DNA of 64,000 nucleotides from Cherax quadricarinatus (taxonomy: Eukaryota; Arthropoda; Malacostraca; Decapoda; Parastacidae): assembly GCF_038502225.1 (NCBI RefSeq), contig NC_091372.1, positions 10,719,290 to 10,783,289 on the forward strand, in the 5' to 3' direction. The stretch's first letter is position 1. Each line of letters starts with the position of its first letter. Positions 53,937 through 64,000 of this stretch are shown piece by piece. The notes under the pieces are model-generated. The model was not told the DNA's origin. It made no database searches and saw nothing but the letters and a program-made list of their open reading frames with translations. Position numbers and translations under genes: made by a program.

Positions 53937-54112
53937 CCTCATTATTATTATTATATAAATAATGGGGGAGTGCTAAGCCCATAGGGATTATACAGCACCT
54001 GGGAGGGGAGGTAGTCAGGCTCAATTCAGGGTACCAGAGCACAGATCAAATTCCCTAGATCAAGAGCCCCTCACCAGCATCAAGGAACATCCCTTGAAAG
54101 GTCTCCACCTTC
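53937..54112 (-). repeat. SINE-1 family copy with TAA tail, inverted
   Basis: It begins ATTATTATTATTATATAAAT, the complement of a TAA tail, then GTGCTAAGCCCATAGGGATT and GCCCCTCACCAGCATCAAGG. Confidence 0.85.
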
Positions 54113-54162
54113 AGACCATGAAAGAAGAGATGGTATAATGCAATCCTTTATTCAGCTATATC

Positions 54163-54325
54163 CCCTCAGGAAGGTTCCTTGATGTTGGTGAGGGGCTCTT
54201 GATTTAGGGAATTGGATCTGTGCTCCAGTTCCCTGAATTAAGCCTGAATGCCTTCCACATCCCCCCCCAGGCCCTGTATAATCCTATGGGTTTAGTGCTT
54301 CCCTTTGATTATAATAATAATAATA
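54163..54325 (+). repeat. SINE-1 family copy with TAA tail
   Basis: CCCCTCAGGAAGGTTCCTTG, ATGTTGGTGAGGGGCTCTTG, CTGTATAATCCTATGGGTTT then AGTGCTTCC and a TTATAATAATAATAATAT tail. It forms an inverted pair with the preceding copy. Confidence 0.88.
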
Positions 54326-54607
54326 TTCAGCTTTATCAAGTCACAAACAGATCATCTGTTAATGACATCTTAAGGCCTACAGTGTGGGCGAATTATCATC
54401 TGTAACGAATGATATTATCCTGCACGTCTCATTTTTTTCATGTCAACATGAAGAGTCCCCTCTCTACCTCCCTTTTTTTTGGATTGAACCCAGTTGGCTT
54501 TGCCATACACTACATAACCCTTACAGGTAGGTGATAGTAGTAGGATGAGTGGAGGTAACTCTAGGTTGCTATATGATGGCAAGGTTTATCATTTTGCGTA
54601 GAATTCT

Positions 54608-54690
54608 GGCTAATAAAGCTTGACAAAGCTCCTGGAAAGCGAAATGTTGCCACAATAAAATTCACATTAGTTTCACGTGTGTTCTTTAGT
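54608..54690 (+). repeat. Hammerhead-like remnant
   Basis: CTTGACAAAGCTCCTGGAAAGCGAAATGTT keeps the spacing of a CTGATGA, stem, GAAA layout with changes in the first box, and is followed by a CAATAAAATTCAC segment as in the other copies. It is too altered to be called a ribozyme. Confidence 0.35.
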
Positions 54691-54764
54691 CTAACATTTT
54701 TGCGGGTAATTCTACCACTGTTGCTAAACATTTACTGTATGTGTAATATTGTTTTTGTTTTCAG

Positions 54765-55012
54765 GGAGGGTCTCTAACATAGACCACGGCAAAAAGCACG
54801 TCGGTTCAGCACAGAGACGACGCTGGCTGGGAAGGCGACCAGCTTCCGGTTGGTGGCAACGTAAGGATGGGTATTGTGGGCGAAAGATTCGTCCATTGCC
54901 TCCTATCAAGACCTATGCTCCACTGCAACCCAAGGTGCCCATCATGACTTTAACACTCGACAATGAGGGTCCACCTAGACCGGTGATTCCCAGTACAGAT
55001 CGTGTAACATAA
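54765..55012 (+). CDS. MRPL2: uL2m final exon
   Basis: The acceptor TTTTTGTTTTCAG precedes 54765; the frame enters in phase 1 and stops at TAA (55010-55012). The product [40 protein letters not shown] and [13 protein letters not shown] is the conserved C-terminal L2 region that reaches the ribosome core. In the WWQRKDG segment a Gln stands where the human protein, as I recall it, has His. A 20-residue tail follows. An AATAAA at 55019-55024 is very close to the stop. Confidence 0.95.
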
Positions 55013-55024
55013 GTGGACAATAAA

Positions 55025-55660
55025 TGAGATTGTGTAACTTAAGAAATAGGAGGAAAATTTGAGATTGTGTAACATAGGAAGTAGCAGAGAAATGTAATAC
55101 AAGACTTTTTTTTTTTTTTCTTTTGCTGTAATGTCATCAATGCATACAGAATTTTCCTTGTATTTTTAGTTATTATTATTAGTCAAAACTGAGTGCTAAA
55201 AGTTTTTAGCAAATATGAAAAAGCAATATAATCATTAAATCACAAATAGAATAGTTGTACAGGTGTATTTTTATTTTTCGGCCGTCTCCCACTGAGGCCG
55301 AGTTTATGTATTTATCTTAAAATTAATACGAGTTATCATTGTCATAGGTGAATCATAGCCAGGCGCTGTTTATTACATTTTATTTGCTAGAGCTGAAAAA
55401 TTCTTTTTTTAGATGAATTAAGTTTTGTTCACAAAGTCCCAGGGTTTGTATTTTTGCAGTTGTGCAAGGCACAGACTGATTAGTACAATCTTGGTTAAAA
55501 ATACTGTATTCTTGAACATGGATGATATAATGATACAGTATGGTTGAAAGGACACAAGTACATACACTTTTGACATCTTTATTGGATAATTTTCATTCCT
55601 GGGACTGTGGTGTTGCTAAATGATACAAGAGAATTGAAACAGTGTAAGTAGTAGAGAATG
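55025..55660. other. Intergenic AT-rich sequence
   Basis: A tail-like TCGGCCGTCTCCCACTGAGG fragment is at 55279-55298. Nothing else is recognised. Confidence 0.4.
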
Positions 55661-55666
55661 TTAGTT

Positions 55667-57200
55667 ACTGGTGATGGTCAGGTGACAGTGTGAGGTCACC
55701 TAATTGCTGTGTTGCATGGCAGCTGAGAAGAAGCTTATTACAGTATCATGTGTGCCAGAGTTTTTGAGATATATTTGGCAGCTCTGATCTGTGGTGTTGG
55801 AAGTGGCAGTTAGAGGCTTCAGTACAGTGGTGCCTACCCCTACCATATCCTCTGAAGATCATTTCAATGTTGTTCTGGTGAATGAGATGATTCTCTTTAG
55901 TTCTGTGTAACACAAGAATTCCTGGTGTTATCTCAGTTGCATTTTTGTGTTCAGAAACATATGGAAATTTTTTTCTCCATGTTTTTTCCTATAGATTTTA
56001 TTGCAACTCTTACATGGTATGGTGTACACACCTGCTTCACTGTTGGGTTTGTCATAGTAAACTTCCCAGTGAAAGATGTGGCCCTGGTAGCTATGTGGAT
56101 GTTGCTTCCAGAGAGGTAGTTCACAGTGGTGTTTACCACTTCTTGAGGTATAATGCAGTCTGGGGTTCTTGGTAGTAGTGGTGGTGGTGCTAGAGTCGAG
56201 TGTGGTCTTAGTTCAGTTTTTGCAATCTTGTATAAAGTATGGAGGGAAGTGTGTTTGAAGGCACAGGTGATGTACTGGAATTCTTCTAAGAATTTAGGAC
56301 TGGAGATAAATGTATCTATTACAGAAAGCCCAATGACCGCACCTTTGGGTGCAAGTGTCACACTTCATTAAAAATGAGTAAAATCATTTTTATTTGTGGG
56401 TCTTCTGTTTACCTGGAAAAAAAGGGTGTCTTTGTTGGTTGACTTGCATAGGTCAACCAATAAAGACAATTTTAGAGTCTTCAAAAAACACAAAATGTTT
56501 TTACTCAACACTAGTCAATTGCACCAAAAAGTGTGGTCATTGTGCTTTTTGTAACAGATGCATTTATCTCCAGTCCCAAATTCTTAGAGGAATTCCAGTA
56601 CATCACCTGTGATTCACTCACTCACACTTCCCTCCATACTTTATACAAGACTGTAAACACAGAACTAAGACCACACTCAACTCTAGCAACACCACTACTA
56701 CTAAGAACCCCAGACTCTGCATTATACCTCAGGAAGCGGTCAACACAACCATGAACTTCCTTTCTGGAAGCAACATCCACATAGCTACCAGGGCCACATC
56801 TTCCGCTGGGAAGGTTGCTATGACAAACCCAACAGTGAAGCAGGTGTGTGCACTATAAAAGGGCTGCAATAAAATCTATAGGAAAAAACATGAAGGAATC
56901 TTTCCATGTTTCTGAACACAAAAATGCAACTGAGACAACACCAGCAAATCTTGTGTTATACAGAGAACTAAAGATCATCTCATTCACTGGAACAACACTG
57001 AAATGATCTCCAGAGGATATAGCAGGGGTAGGCACCACTGTATTGAAGCCTCTGACTGCTGCTTCCAACACCACAGATCACAGCTGCCAAATATATCTCC
57101 AGAACTCTGGCACATATGATACTGTAAAAGTCTTCTTCTCAGCTGCCCTGCAACACAGCAATTAGGTGACCTCACACTGCCACCTGACCATCACCAGTGA
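55667..57200. repeat. 1.5-kb near-palindrome (inverted repeat)
   Basis: Arms 55667-56345 and about 56525-57200 are inverted copies with roughly 10-20 percent visible divergence; the outer ends are ACTGGTGATGGTCAGGTG and CACCTGACCATCACCAGT. The centre holds a smaller perfect hairpin, TTGGTTGAC ... GTCAACCAA (56436-56463). No flanking target duplication or recognised protein was found. Broken frames are shared between arms (FISSPKFLEEFQYITC) but match no family I know. Confidence 0.85.
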
Positions 57201-57429
57201 CTTGCAATGTACATTGTATTTATTCATTCTCTTACATTTAAATGATACACGAGTATGAAGATGTCCTATAAATGTACACTTGTCTTTTCCATTATAAAAT
57301 TTATAATGTAAGCTCAATAAACTTGTGTATTTAAAATGTACACACCCAAAGCCACTTTTATTATTTATATTATAATCCCTGTACCAAAGGCTCATATAAA
57401 CTAACAATGACATTTACCAAGGTATTATT

Positions 57430-57925
57430 GTACCACAGGTGACCTCAGTCCTAACATATGGTAGCTAGAACAAGCATTATGAAGTACATAAGGTAAGGTG
57501 AAAAGTGGAGTAATAGGTGTGAAGTTGATGGTATCTGGCCAGGGTGAACCAGTAGGCCTCCTGCAGTGATCCTTGGTATACAGTAACTTGGTATTATCTA
57601 ATGGTGTCACTGTTGGTTAGCAACTGTTTGGCCAAAATTCTGGATATGCAGTACTGTAGCTGCCCAACTTCTGTGGTATGTTGGTGATTTCAATCATTCA
57701 GCAGCGGCATACAACAGAAGTCAGGCAGATATAGTACATTGAGAACCCTGGCCAAACAACTGCTACTCAACAGTGACACTGAGATTAGATATGCTACACC
57801 AGGGATCACTGCAGGAGACCTACTGGCATACTCCAGGCAGATGTCCCAACACCACCTCTACATTACCATGTTCTTTCCCTAACTGCTTGTGCTTTATGTT
57901 TGTTCTAGCTACTCTGTATTAAGAC
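57430..57925. repeat. Second inverted repeat
   Basis: Nested inverted blocks: GTAGCTAGAACA at 57462 with TGTTCTAGCTAC at 57902; CCTCCTGCAGTGATCC at 57557 with GGGATCACTGCAGGAG at 57802; GTGTCACTGTTGG near 57604 with CAACAGTGACACTG near 57770. The centre is near 57690. Confidence 0.75.
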
Positions 57926-58015
57926 TAAAAAAGCCACTCGAGGCAAAACTTTACATCAATAAATGTCCTGAGCAGCAAATACACGTTTTACCTACAACTT
58001 GGTGGTATCACCTTA
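57926..58015 (+). repeat. Hammerhead-like remnant beside the inverted repeat
   Basis: GACTAAAAAAGCCACTCGAGGCAAAACTTTACATCAATAAA follows the box, stem II, GAAA order seen at 31903 with changes in both boxes. As there, it lies at the outer end of an inverted repeat arm. Confidence 0.45.
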
Positions 58016-58314
58016 TTAGTTCCACCAACTTCAATTAGCCTTCTAGTTTGACACCTAAAAATTAACAAAATCTCGTGAAAGAATGAGATTTTTTAAAACC
58101 ATGACACCCTGTTGACCCTCATTACAGTGACCAATCAAAAGATGAAACCTTATCGATCATTAGAGTGACCAATCACCTTACAGATTATACATTTCCTATA
58201 AATTATAGATATATGGGCCTTGCTGATGAAATACAAGCATATCCACTCATATGACTAAGTTACAAAGAACTACAGGTACTGTAGTCAGTGTTTTCATATA
58301 TGACATGTTCAGTT

Positions 58315-58402
58315 TCACTGGTCAAGATGGGCAAACCTCCTCCTCAGTTTTTCTCTCTTCTTAAAATTCTTCTTCCTTGGTTGGCCCTCAACACCCAGAC
58401 TT
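58315..58402 (-). CDS. Last exon of an unidentified minus-strand gene
   Basis: On the minus strand the acceptor TTTCTTTTACAG precedes 58402 and the frame ends at TGA (58315-58317). With the preceding exon it reads GKQRSLGVEGQPRKKNFKKR then EKLRRRFAHLDQ. The strongly basic tail suggests RNA binding or a nucleolar protein, but I do not recognise the family. The intron before it (58403-61328) contains a SINE-1 and an RTE-like LINE. Confidence 0.7.
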
Positions 58403-58526
58403 CTGTAAAAGAAAGTCAAACGTTAGAAATGTTACCATAATTTTACAACTCTCAGAAGCATTATAATTTGAAGAATATAAAAATTCTTGAATGCCTAATA
58501 TTTTTAATATTACTATGACTTACCAT

Positions 58527-58685
58527 CCCCTCGAGGGAGGTTCCTTTATGCTGGTGAGAGGCTTCTGATCTAGGGAATTGTATCTGTGCTCCAGTTCCCT
58601 GAATTGAGCCTAAATACCTTCCATTTCCCACCCCCACGTGCGCTGTATAATTCTACAGGTTTAGCGCTTCCCCATGATTATAATA
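58527..58685 (+). repeat. SINE-1 family copy
   Basis: CCCCTCGAGGGAGGTTCCTT, GAATTGAGCCTAAATACCTT, GCTGTATAATTCTACAGGTT and a TTATAATAC tail. Confidence 0.85.
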
Positions 58686-59096
58686 CAACTTTACATTTGC
58701 TAATAAAAATGTCATTTCCCACTGAACCAGAGTGACCCAAAAAAGAAGATTTTTTTTTTTTTTTCCAACAAGTCGGCCGTCTCCCACCGAGGCAGGGTGA
58801 CCCAAAAAAGAAAGAAAATCCCCAAAAAGAAAATACTTTCATCATCATTCAACACTTTCACCTCACTCACACATTATCACTGTTTTTGCAGAGGTGCTCA
58901 GAATACAACAGTTTAGAAGCATATACGTATAAAGATACACAACATATCCCTCCAAACTGCCAATATCCCAAACCCCTCCTTTAAAGTGCAGGCATTGTAC
59001 TTCCCATTTCCAGGACTCAAGTCCGACTATATGAAAATAACCAGTTTCCCTGAATCTCTTCACTAAATATTACCCTGCTCACACTCCAACAGATCG

Positions 59097-60518
59097 TCAG
59101 GTCCCAAGTACCATTCGTCTCCATTCACTCCTATCTAACATGCTCACGCATGCTTGCTGGAAGTCCAAGCCCCTTGCCCACAAAACCTCCTTTACCCCCT
59201 CTCTCCAACCCTTTTGAGGACGACCCCTACCCCGCCTTCCTTCCCCTATAGATTTATATGCTTTCCATGTCATTCTACTTTGATCCATTCTCTCTAAATG
59301 ACCAAACCACCTCAACAACCCCTCTTCTGCCCTCTGACTAATACTTTTATTAACTCCACACCTTTTCCTAATTTCCACACTCCGAATTTTCTGCATAATA
59401 TTTACACCACACATTGCCCTTAAACAGGACATCTCCACTGCCTCCAACCGTCTCCTCGCTGTTGCATTTACCACCCAAGCTTCACACCCATATAAGAGTG
59501 TTGGTACTACTATACTTTCATACATTCCCTTCTTTGCCTCCATAGATAACGTTTTTTGACTCCACATATACCTCAACGCACCACTCACCTTTTTTCCCTC
59601 ATCAATTCTATGATTAACCTCATCCTTCATAAATCCATCCGCCGACACGTCAACTCCCAAGTATCTGAAAACATTCACTTCTTCCATACTCCTCCTCCCC
59701 AATTTGATATCCAATTTTTCTTTATCTAAATCATTTGATACCCTCATCACCTTACTCTTTTCTATGTTCACTTTCAACTTTATACCTTTACACACATTCC
59801 CAAACTCATCCACTAACCTTTGCAATTTTTTTTTAGAATCTCCCATAAGCACAGTATCATCAGCAAAAAGTAACTGTGTCAATTCCCATTTTGAATTTGA
59901 TTCCCCAAAATTTAATCCCACCCCTCTCCCGAACACCCTAGCATTTACTTCCTTTACAACCCCATCTATAAATATATTAAACAACCATGGTGACATTACA
60001 CATCCCTGTCTAAGACCTACTTTTACCGAGAAGTAGTCTCCCTCTCTTCTACACACCTTAACCTGAGCCTCACTATCCTCATAAAAACTCTTTACAGCAT
60101 ATAATAACTTACCACCTATTCCATATACTTGCAACATCTGCCACATTGCTCCTCTATCCACTCTATCATATGCCTTTTCTAAATCCATAAATGCAATAAA
60201 AACTTCCCTACCTTTATCTAAATACTGTTCACATACATGCTTCAATGTAAACACTTGATCTACACATCCCCTACCCACTCTGAAACCTCCTTGCTCATCC
60301 GCAATCCTACATTCTGTCTTACCTCTAATTCTTTCAATTATAACCCTACCGTACACTTTTCCTGGTATACTCAGTAAACTTACTCCTCTATAATTTTTAC
60401 AGTCTCTTTTGTCCCCTTTCCCTTTATATAAAGGGACTATACATGCTCTCTGCCAATCCCTAGGTACCTTCCCCTCTTTCATACATTTATTAAACAAAAG
60501 TACCAACCACTCCAACAC
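59097..60518 (-). pseudogene. RTE-like LINE ORF2, RT and C-terminal domain (473 aa)
   Basis: It holds RT fingers (PRDWQRACIVPLYKGKGDKR, NYRGVSLLSIPGKVYGRVII), motif A (FMDLEKAYDRVDR), motif B (GLRQGCVMSPWLFNIF), motif C (LLFADDTVLMGDS), and the C-terminal SLRAMCG-like and RWFGHLERMDQSRMTW region. It is in the same frame as 60573-61073. Between them about 50 bases are out of frame because one C-run is longer (six at 60576-60581, five in the other copies) and another (60524-60529) is one base shorter, creating a stop. Confidence 0.88.
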
Positions 60519-60572
60519 TATGTCCCCCCTGCTTTTAACATTTCTGTCATGATCCCATCAGTTCCAGCTGCT

Positions 60573-61073
60573 TTACCCCCCTTTCATTCTACGTAATGCC
60601 TCACGTACCTCCCCCACACTTACATTCTGCTCTTCTTCACTCCTAAAAGATAGTATACCTCCCTGATCAGTGCATGAAATTACTGCCTCTCCTTCTTCCT
60701 TAACATTTAAAAGTTCCTCAAAATATTCTCGCCATCTACCTAATACCTCCATCTCCCCATCTACTAACTCCCCTACTCTGTTTTTAACTGACAAATCCAT
60801 ACTTTCCCTAGGCTTTCTTAACTTGTTTAACTCACTCCAAAATTTTTTCTTATTTTCATTAAAATTTCTTGACAGTGCCTCTCCCACTCTATCATCTGCT
60901 CTACTTTTGCACTCTCTCACCACTCTCTTTACCTTTCTTTTACTCTCCATATACTCTGCTCTTCTTATAACACTTCTGCTTTGTAAAAACCTCTCATAAG
61001 CTACCTTTTTCTCTTTTATCACACCCTTTACTTCATCATTCCACCAATCACTCCTCTTTCCTCCTGCCCCCAC
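60573..61073 (-). pseudogene. RTE-like LINE ORF2, linker part (166 aa)
   Basis: GGKRSDWWNDEVKGVIKEKK, LSRNFNENKKKFWSELNKLR and a REYFEELLNV segment form the linker between endonuclease and RT. It ends at REALRRMKGG, where the frame breaks. Confidence 0.85.
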
Positions 61074-61120
61074 CCTCCTATAACCACAAACTTCTGCCCC
61101 ACATTCTAATACTGCATTTT

Positions 61121-61328
61121 TAAAACTATTTATATTTAGTAATTTGTACAGCAGAGGGGTACCTAGTCCATCACTCCCAGCATTTTAATTGCCTCATGAA
61201 AAATAACTTTCTCATCAGCGGAGGCAAATGATTTTGCAGGACTTGACGAACTGTTGGAGTGTGAGCACGGTAACATATGCCTCCAATCACTGAGTTACAA
61301 CATAAAATGTATGAAATTTATAACTCAC
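61121..61328. repeat. SINE-2 and RTE-type fragments
   Basis: ATATTTAGTAATTTGTACAG and CACTCCCAGCATTTTAATTG CC recall an inverted SINE-2 body. GGACTTGACGAACTGTTGGA GTGTGAGCACGGTAAC is a plus-strand RTE-type 3' piece. Confidence 0.5.
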
Positions 61329-61435
61329 CTTTGTTTTCCTACAATGTTTCCTTTATTTATTCCTTTAACATGAAAGTGCGAAGTTTCCGTGGCAAAGAAT
61401 GCTCGGTCGATTGTTTCGGGTCTTATCTGGTACGG
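61329..61435 (-). CDS. Penultimate exon of the unidentified minus-strand gene
   Basis: On the minus strand the acceptor TTTATTCTAACAG precedes 61435 and the donor AAG|GTGAGT follows 61329. The 107 bases encode PYQIRPETIDRAFFATETSH then FHVKGINKGNIVGKQ plus two bases, and joining to 58402 restores an Arg codon. The acceptor phase is inferred as 0. The sequence looks conserved and globular but is not recognised. Confidence 0.7.
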
Positions 61436-61924
61436 CTGTTAGAATAAAAAAAAAAGAATGTGAAAAACCTTGAAACTGTTATACAGTCAGCTCTCTTATG
61501 AAGCTCCTCTATATAGTGTGACTTTTTGTAATTACAACTGATAAATTCAATCTTAAATAATAGCACATACATATTATAAAGGCCTTGCCACATACTATTA
61601 AATTTTTGAAGTACTTTTTTCAACCACACTTTAAAAAGACCTGCATGATGTAGAGGAGAGTTATAAGAGAGTTTACTCTCTTAATTTGCAATATTTTATT
61701 CTATGTATTGTAATGTATTAGTTAACAAGAACATCTTTGAATGTGTCTCTTGTCTTCAGTAATACAAAATTTCCCTCCTTATTACTGTAATTAAAGGTGA
61801 GTATCTTATATTTAATGCCTCTATTCTATTTACAGTATTTAAATATAAATTTCAATAATAAATTCAACATTTACTTCATAATGATTTAGAATTTCACATT
61901 ACTGTTATACTGTAGTGTGTAAAC
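61436..61924. other. Intronic AT-rich sequence
   Basis: No exon, terminal repeat or tandem array is seen. Confidence 0.4.
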
Positions 61925-61934
61925 ATTAGGATTA

Positions 61935-63941
61935 TTTTTTTATTTTTTTTTTTTATTATCACACCGGCCGATTCCCACCAAGGCAGGGTGGCCCGAAAAA
62001 GAAAAACTTTCACCATCATTCACTCCATCACTGTCTTGCCAGAAGGGTGCTTTACACTACAGTTTTTAAACTGCAACATTAACACCCCTCCTTCAGAGTG
62101 CAGGCACTGTACTTCCCATCTCCAGGACTCAAGTCCGGCCTGCCGGTTTCCCTGAATCCCTTCATAAATGTTACTTTGCTCACACTCCAACAGCACGTCA
62201 AGTATTAAAAAACCATTTGTCTCCATTCACTCCTATCAAACACGCTCACGCATGCCTGCTGGAAGTCCAAGCCCCTCGCACACAAAACCTCCTTTACCCC
62301 CTCCCTCCAACCCTTCCTAGGCCGACCCCTACCCCGCCTTCCTTCCACTACAGACTGATACACTCTTGAAGTCATTCTGTTTCGCTCCATTCTCTCTACA
62401 TGTCCGAACCACCTCAACAACCCTTCCTCAGCCCTCTGGACAACAGTTTTGGTAATCCCGCACCTCCTCCTAACTTCCAAACTACGAATTCTCTGCATTA
62501 TATTCACACCACACATTGCCCTCAGACATGACATCTCCACTGCCTCCAGCCTTCTCCTCGCTGCAACATTCATCACCCACGCTTCACACCCATATAAGAG
62601 CGTTGGTAAAACTATACTCTCATACATTCCCCTCTTTGCCTCCAAGGACAAAGTTCTTTGTCTCCACAGACTCCTAAGTGCACCACTCACTCTTTTTCCC
62701 TCATCAATTCTATGATTCACCTCATCTTTCATAGACCCATCCGCTGACACGTCCACTCCCAAATATCTGAATACGTTCACCTCCTCCATACTCTCTCCCT
62801 CCAATCTGATATTCAATCTTTCATCACCTAATCTTTTTGTTATCCTCATAACCTTACTCTTTCCTGTATTCACCTTTAATTTTCTTCTTTTGCACACCCT
62901 ACCAAATTCATCCACCAATCTCTGCAACTTCTCTTCAGAATCTCCCAAGAGCACAGTGTCATCAGCAAAGAGCAGCTGTGACAACTCCCACTTTGTGTGT
63001 GATTCTTTATCTTTTAACTCCACGCCTCTTGCCAAGACCCTCGCATTTACTTCTCTTACAACCCCATCTATAAATATATTAAACAACCACGGTGACATCA
63101 CACATCCTTGTCTAAGGCCTACTTTTACTGGGAAAAAATTTCCCTCTTTCCTACATACTCTAACTTGAGCCTCACTATCCTCGTAAAAACTCTTCACTGC
63201 TTTCAGTAACCTACCTCCTACACCATACACTTGCAACATCTGCCACATTGCCCCCCTATCCACCCTGTCATACGCCTTTTCCAAATCCATAAATGCCACA
63301 AAGACCTCTTTAGCCTTATCTAAATACTGTTCACTTATATGTTTCACTGTAAACACCTGGTCCACACACCCCCTACCTTTCCTAAAGCCTCCTTGTTCAT
63401 CTGCTATCCTATTCTCCGTCTTACTCTTAATTCTTTCAATTATAACTCTACCATACACTTTACCAGGTACACTCAACAGACTTATCCCCCTATAATTTTT
63501 GCACTCTCTTTTATCCCCTTTGCCTTTATACAAAGGAACTATGCATGCTCTCTGCCAATCCCTAGGTACCTTACCCTCTTCCATACATTTATTAAATAAT
63601 TGCACCAACCACTCCAAAACTATATCCCCACCTGCTTTTAACATTTCTATCTTTATCCCATCAATCCCGGCTGCCTTACCCCCTTTCATTTTACCTACTG
63701 CCTCACGAACTTCCCCCACACTCACAACTGGCTCTTCCTCACTCCTACAAGATGTTATTCCTCCTTGCCCTATACACGAAATCACAGCTTCCCTATCTTC
63801 ATCAACATTTAACAATTCCTCAAAATATTCCTTCCATCTTCCCAATACCTCTAACTCTCCATTTAATAACTCTCCTCTCCTATTTTTAACTGACAAATCC
63901 ATTTGTTCTCTAGGCTTTCTTAACTTGTTAATCTCACTCCA
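61935..63941 (-). mobile_element. RTE-like LINE insertion with 10-bp target duplication
   Basis: It is flanked by ATTAGGATTA (61925-61934 and 63942-63951). It is 5' truncated in the linker, with the 3' end at a T-rich run and TATTATCACACCGGCCGATT. It belongs to a different subfamily from the 58750 copy: the UTR has GGCAGGGTGGCCCGAAAAAG and GTCCGGCCTGCCGG. Confidence 0.9.
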
Positions 63942-63974
63942 ATTAGGATTAGTCTGCCTGAAATGCTGATGCAT
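62205..63974 (-). CDS. RTE-like LINE reverse transcriptase, uninterrupted 589-aa frame (5' truncated)
   Basis: No stop interrupts RT fingers (RDWQRACIVPLYKGKGDKRE), motif A (FMDLEKAYDRVDRGAM), motif B (GLRQGCVMSPWLFNIF), motif C (LLFADDTVLLGDS) and the C-terminal domain to WRQMVF. The first about 11 residues come from flanking DNA, since the LINE ends at 63941. It lacks the endonuclease, so it is not autonomous. The clean frame and target duplication mark it as recent. Confidence 0.88.
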   Translation of the reverse strand: MHQHFRQTNPNWSEINKLRKPREQMDLSVKNRRGELLNGELEVLGRWKEYFEELLNVDEDREAVISCIGQGGITSCRSEEEPVVSVGEVREAVGKMKGGKAAGIDGIKIEMLKAGGDIVLEWLVQLFNKCMEEGKVPRDWQRACIVPLYKGKGDKRECKNYRGISLLSVPGKVYGRVIIERIKSKTENRIADEQGGFRKGRGCVDQVFTVKHISEQYLDKAKEVFVAFMDLEKAYDRVDRGAMWQMLQVYGVGGRLLKAVKSFYEDSEAQVRVCRKEGNFFPVKVGLRQGCVMSPWLFNIFIDGVVREVNARVLARGVELKDKESHTKWELSQLLFADDTVLLGDSEEKLQRLVDEFGRVCKRRKLKVNTGKSKVMRITKRLGDERLNIRLEGESMEEVNVFRYLGVDVSADGSMKDEVNHRIDEGKRVSGALRSLWRQRTLSLEAKRGMYESIVLPTLLYGCEAWVMNVAARRRLEAVEMSCLRAMCGVNIMQRIRSLEVRRRCGITKTVVQRAEEGLLRWFGHVERMERNRMTSRVYQSVVEGRRGRGRPRKGWREGVKEVLCARGLDFQQACVSVFDRSEWRQMVF

Positions 63975-64000
63975 GCAAGTGATTTTCTTTGTGTTTAACA

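Larger units (their letters stand above)
58750..61120 (-). mobile_element. RTE-like LINE, nearly full ORF2 without endonuclease
   Basis: The 3' end is a T-run plus CCAACAAGTCGGCCGTCTCC; the 5' truncation is near 61120. It is the most complete 3' end in the window and the reference for the many solo fragments. The target duplication is not clear because both flanks are repeats. Confidence 0.88.

Overview
This is a eukaryotic, repeat-dense window with long introns, GT-AG splicing and abundant non-LTR and DNA transposons. The gene content fits an arthropod, and the repeats resemble families common in decapod crustaceans; the decapod placement is inference from the RTE-like LINE, the Tigger and piggyBac relatives and the hammerhead-bearing repeats, not a database match. 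A 100-base N run (39253-39352) marks an assembly gap.

Genes. (1) 1-32881, plus strand: the 3' part of a 53BP1 (TP53BP1) homologue, with one very large exon (GAR motif, tandem Tudor, UDR), a probable symmetric exon at 8936-9112, two short linkers, and exons encoding two BRCT repeats. All junctions agree in reading phase. (2) 34967-39173, plus: two phase-compatible exons of an unidentified gene, ending near the gap. (3) 39353-55012, plus: mitochondrial ribosomal protein uL2m (MRPL2), five exons, 5' end lost in the gap. (4) 58315-61435, minus: the last two exons of an unidentified gene with a basic C-terminus.

Repeats fill nearly everything else. They include a piggyBac-like TTAA family (3236-5642, 16499-17568; the first carries a LINE with an 11-bp target duplication), Tigger/pogo elements (an intact 598-aa transposase at 50646-52442, decayed copies at 21917-26772 and 27955-29865, deletion derivatives and short MITEs), RTE-like LINEs (22346-24757, 31245-32400, 58750-61120, 61935-63941) with many solo 3' ends, a CR1-like fragment, and several SINE families. 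At least two SINE-like families share their 3' ends with LINEs present here.

Most notable: a family of short palindromic elements (9715-10068, 31353-31973, 33587-33863, and a one-arm copy at 40546-40681) carrying hammerhead-ribozyme-like cores and flanked by 10-13 bp target duplications. The copy in MRPL2 landed on a splice donor and duplicated it; the donor-bearing sequence was then tandemly amplified, and a Tigger-type element (40731-45720) that inserted there carries a roughly 4.5-kb minisatellite of 20-bp units. That array is open in three frames of one strand, giving spurious 700-1500 aa ORFs. Near the right end is a 1.5-kb near-palindrome (55667-57200).
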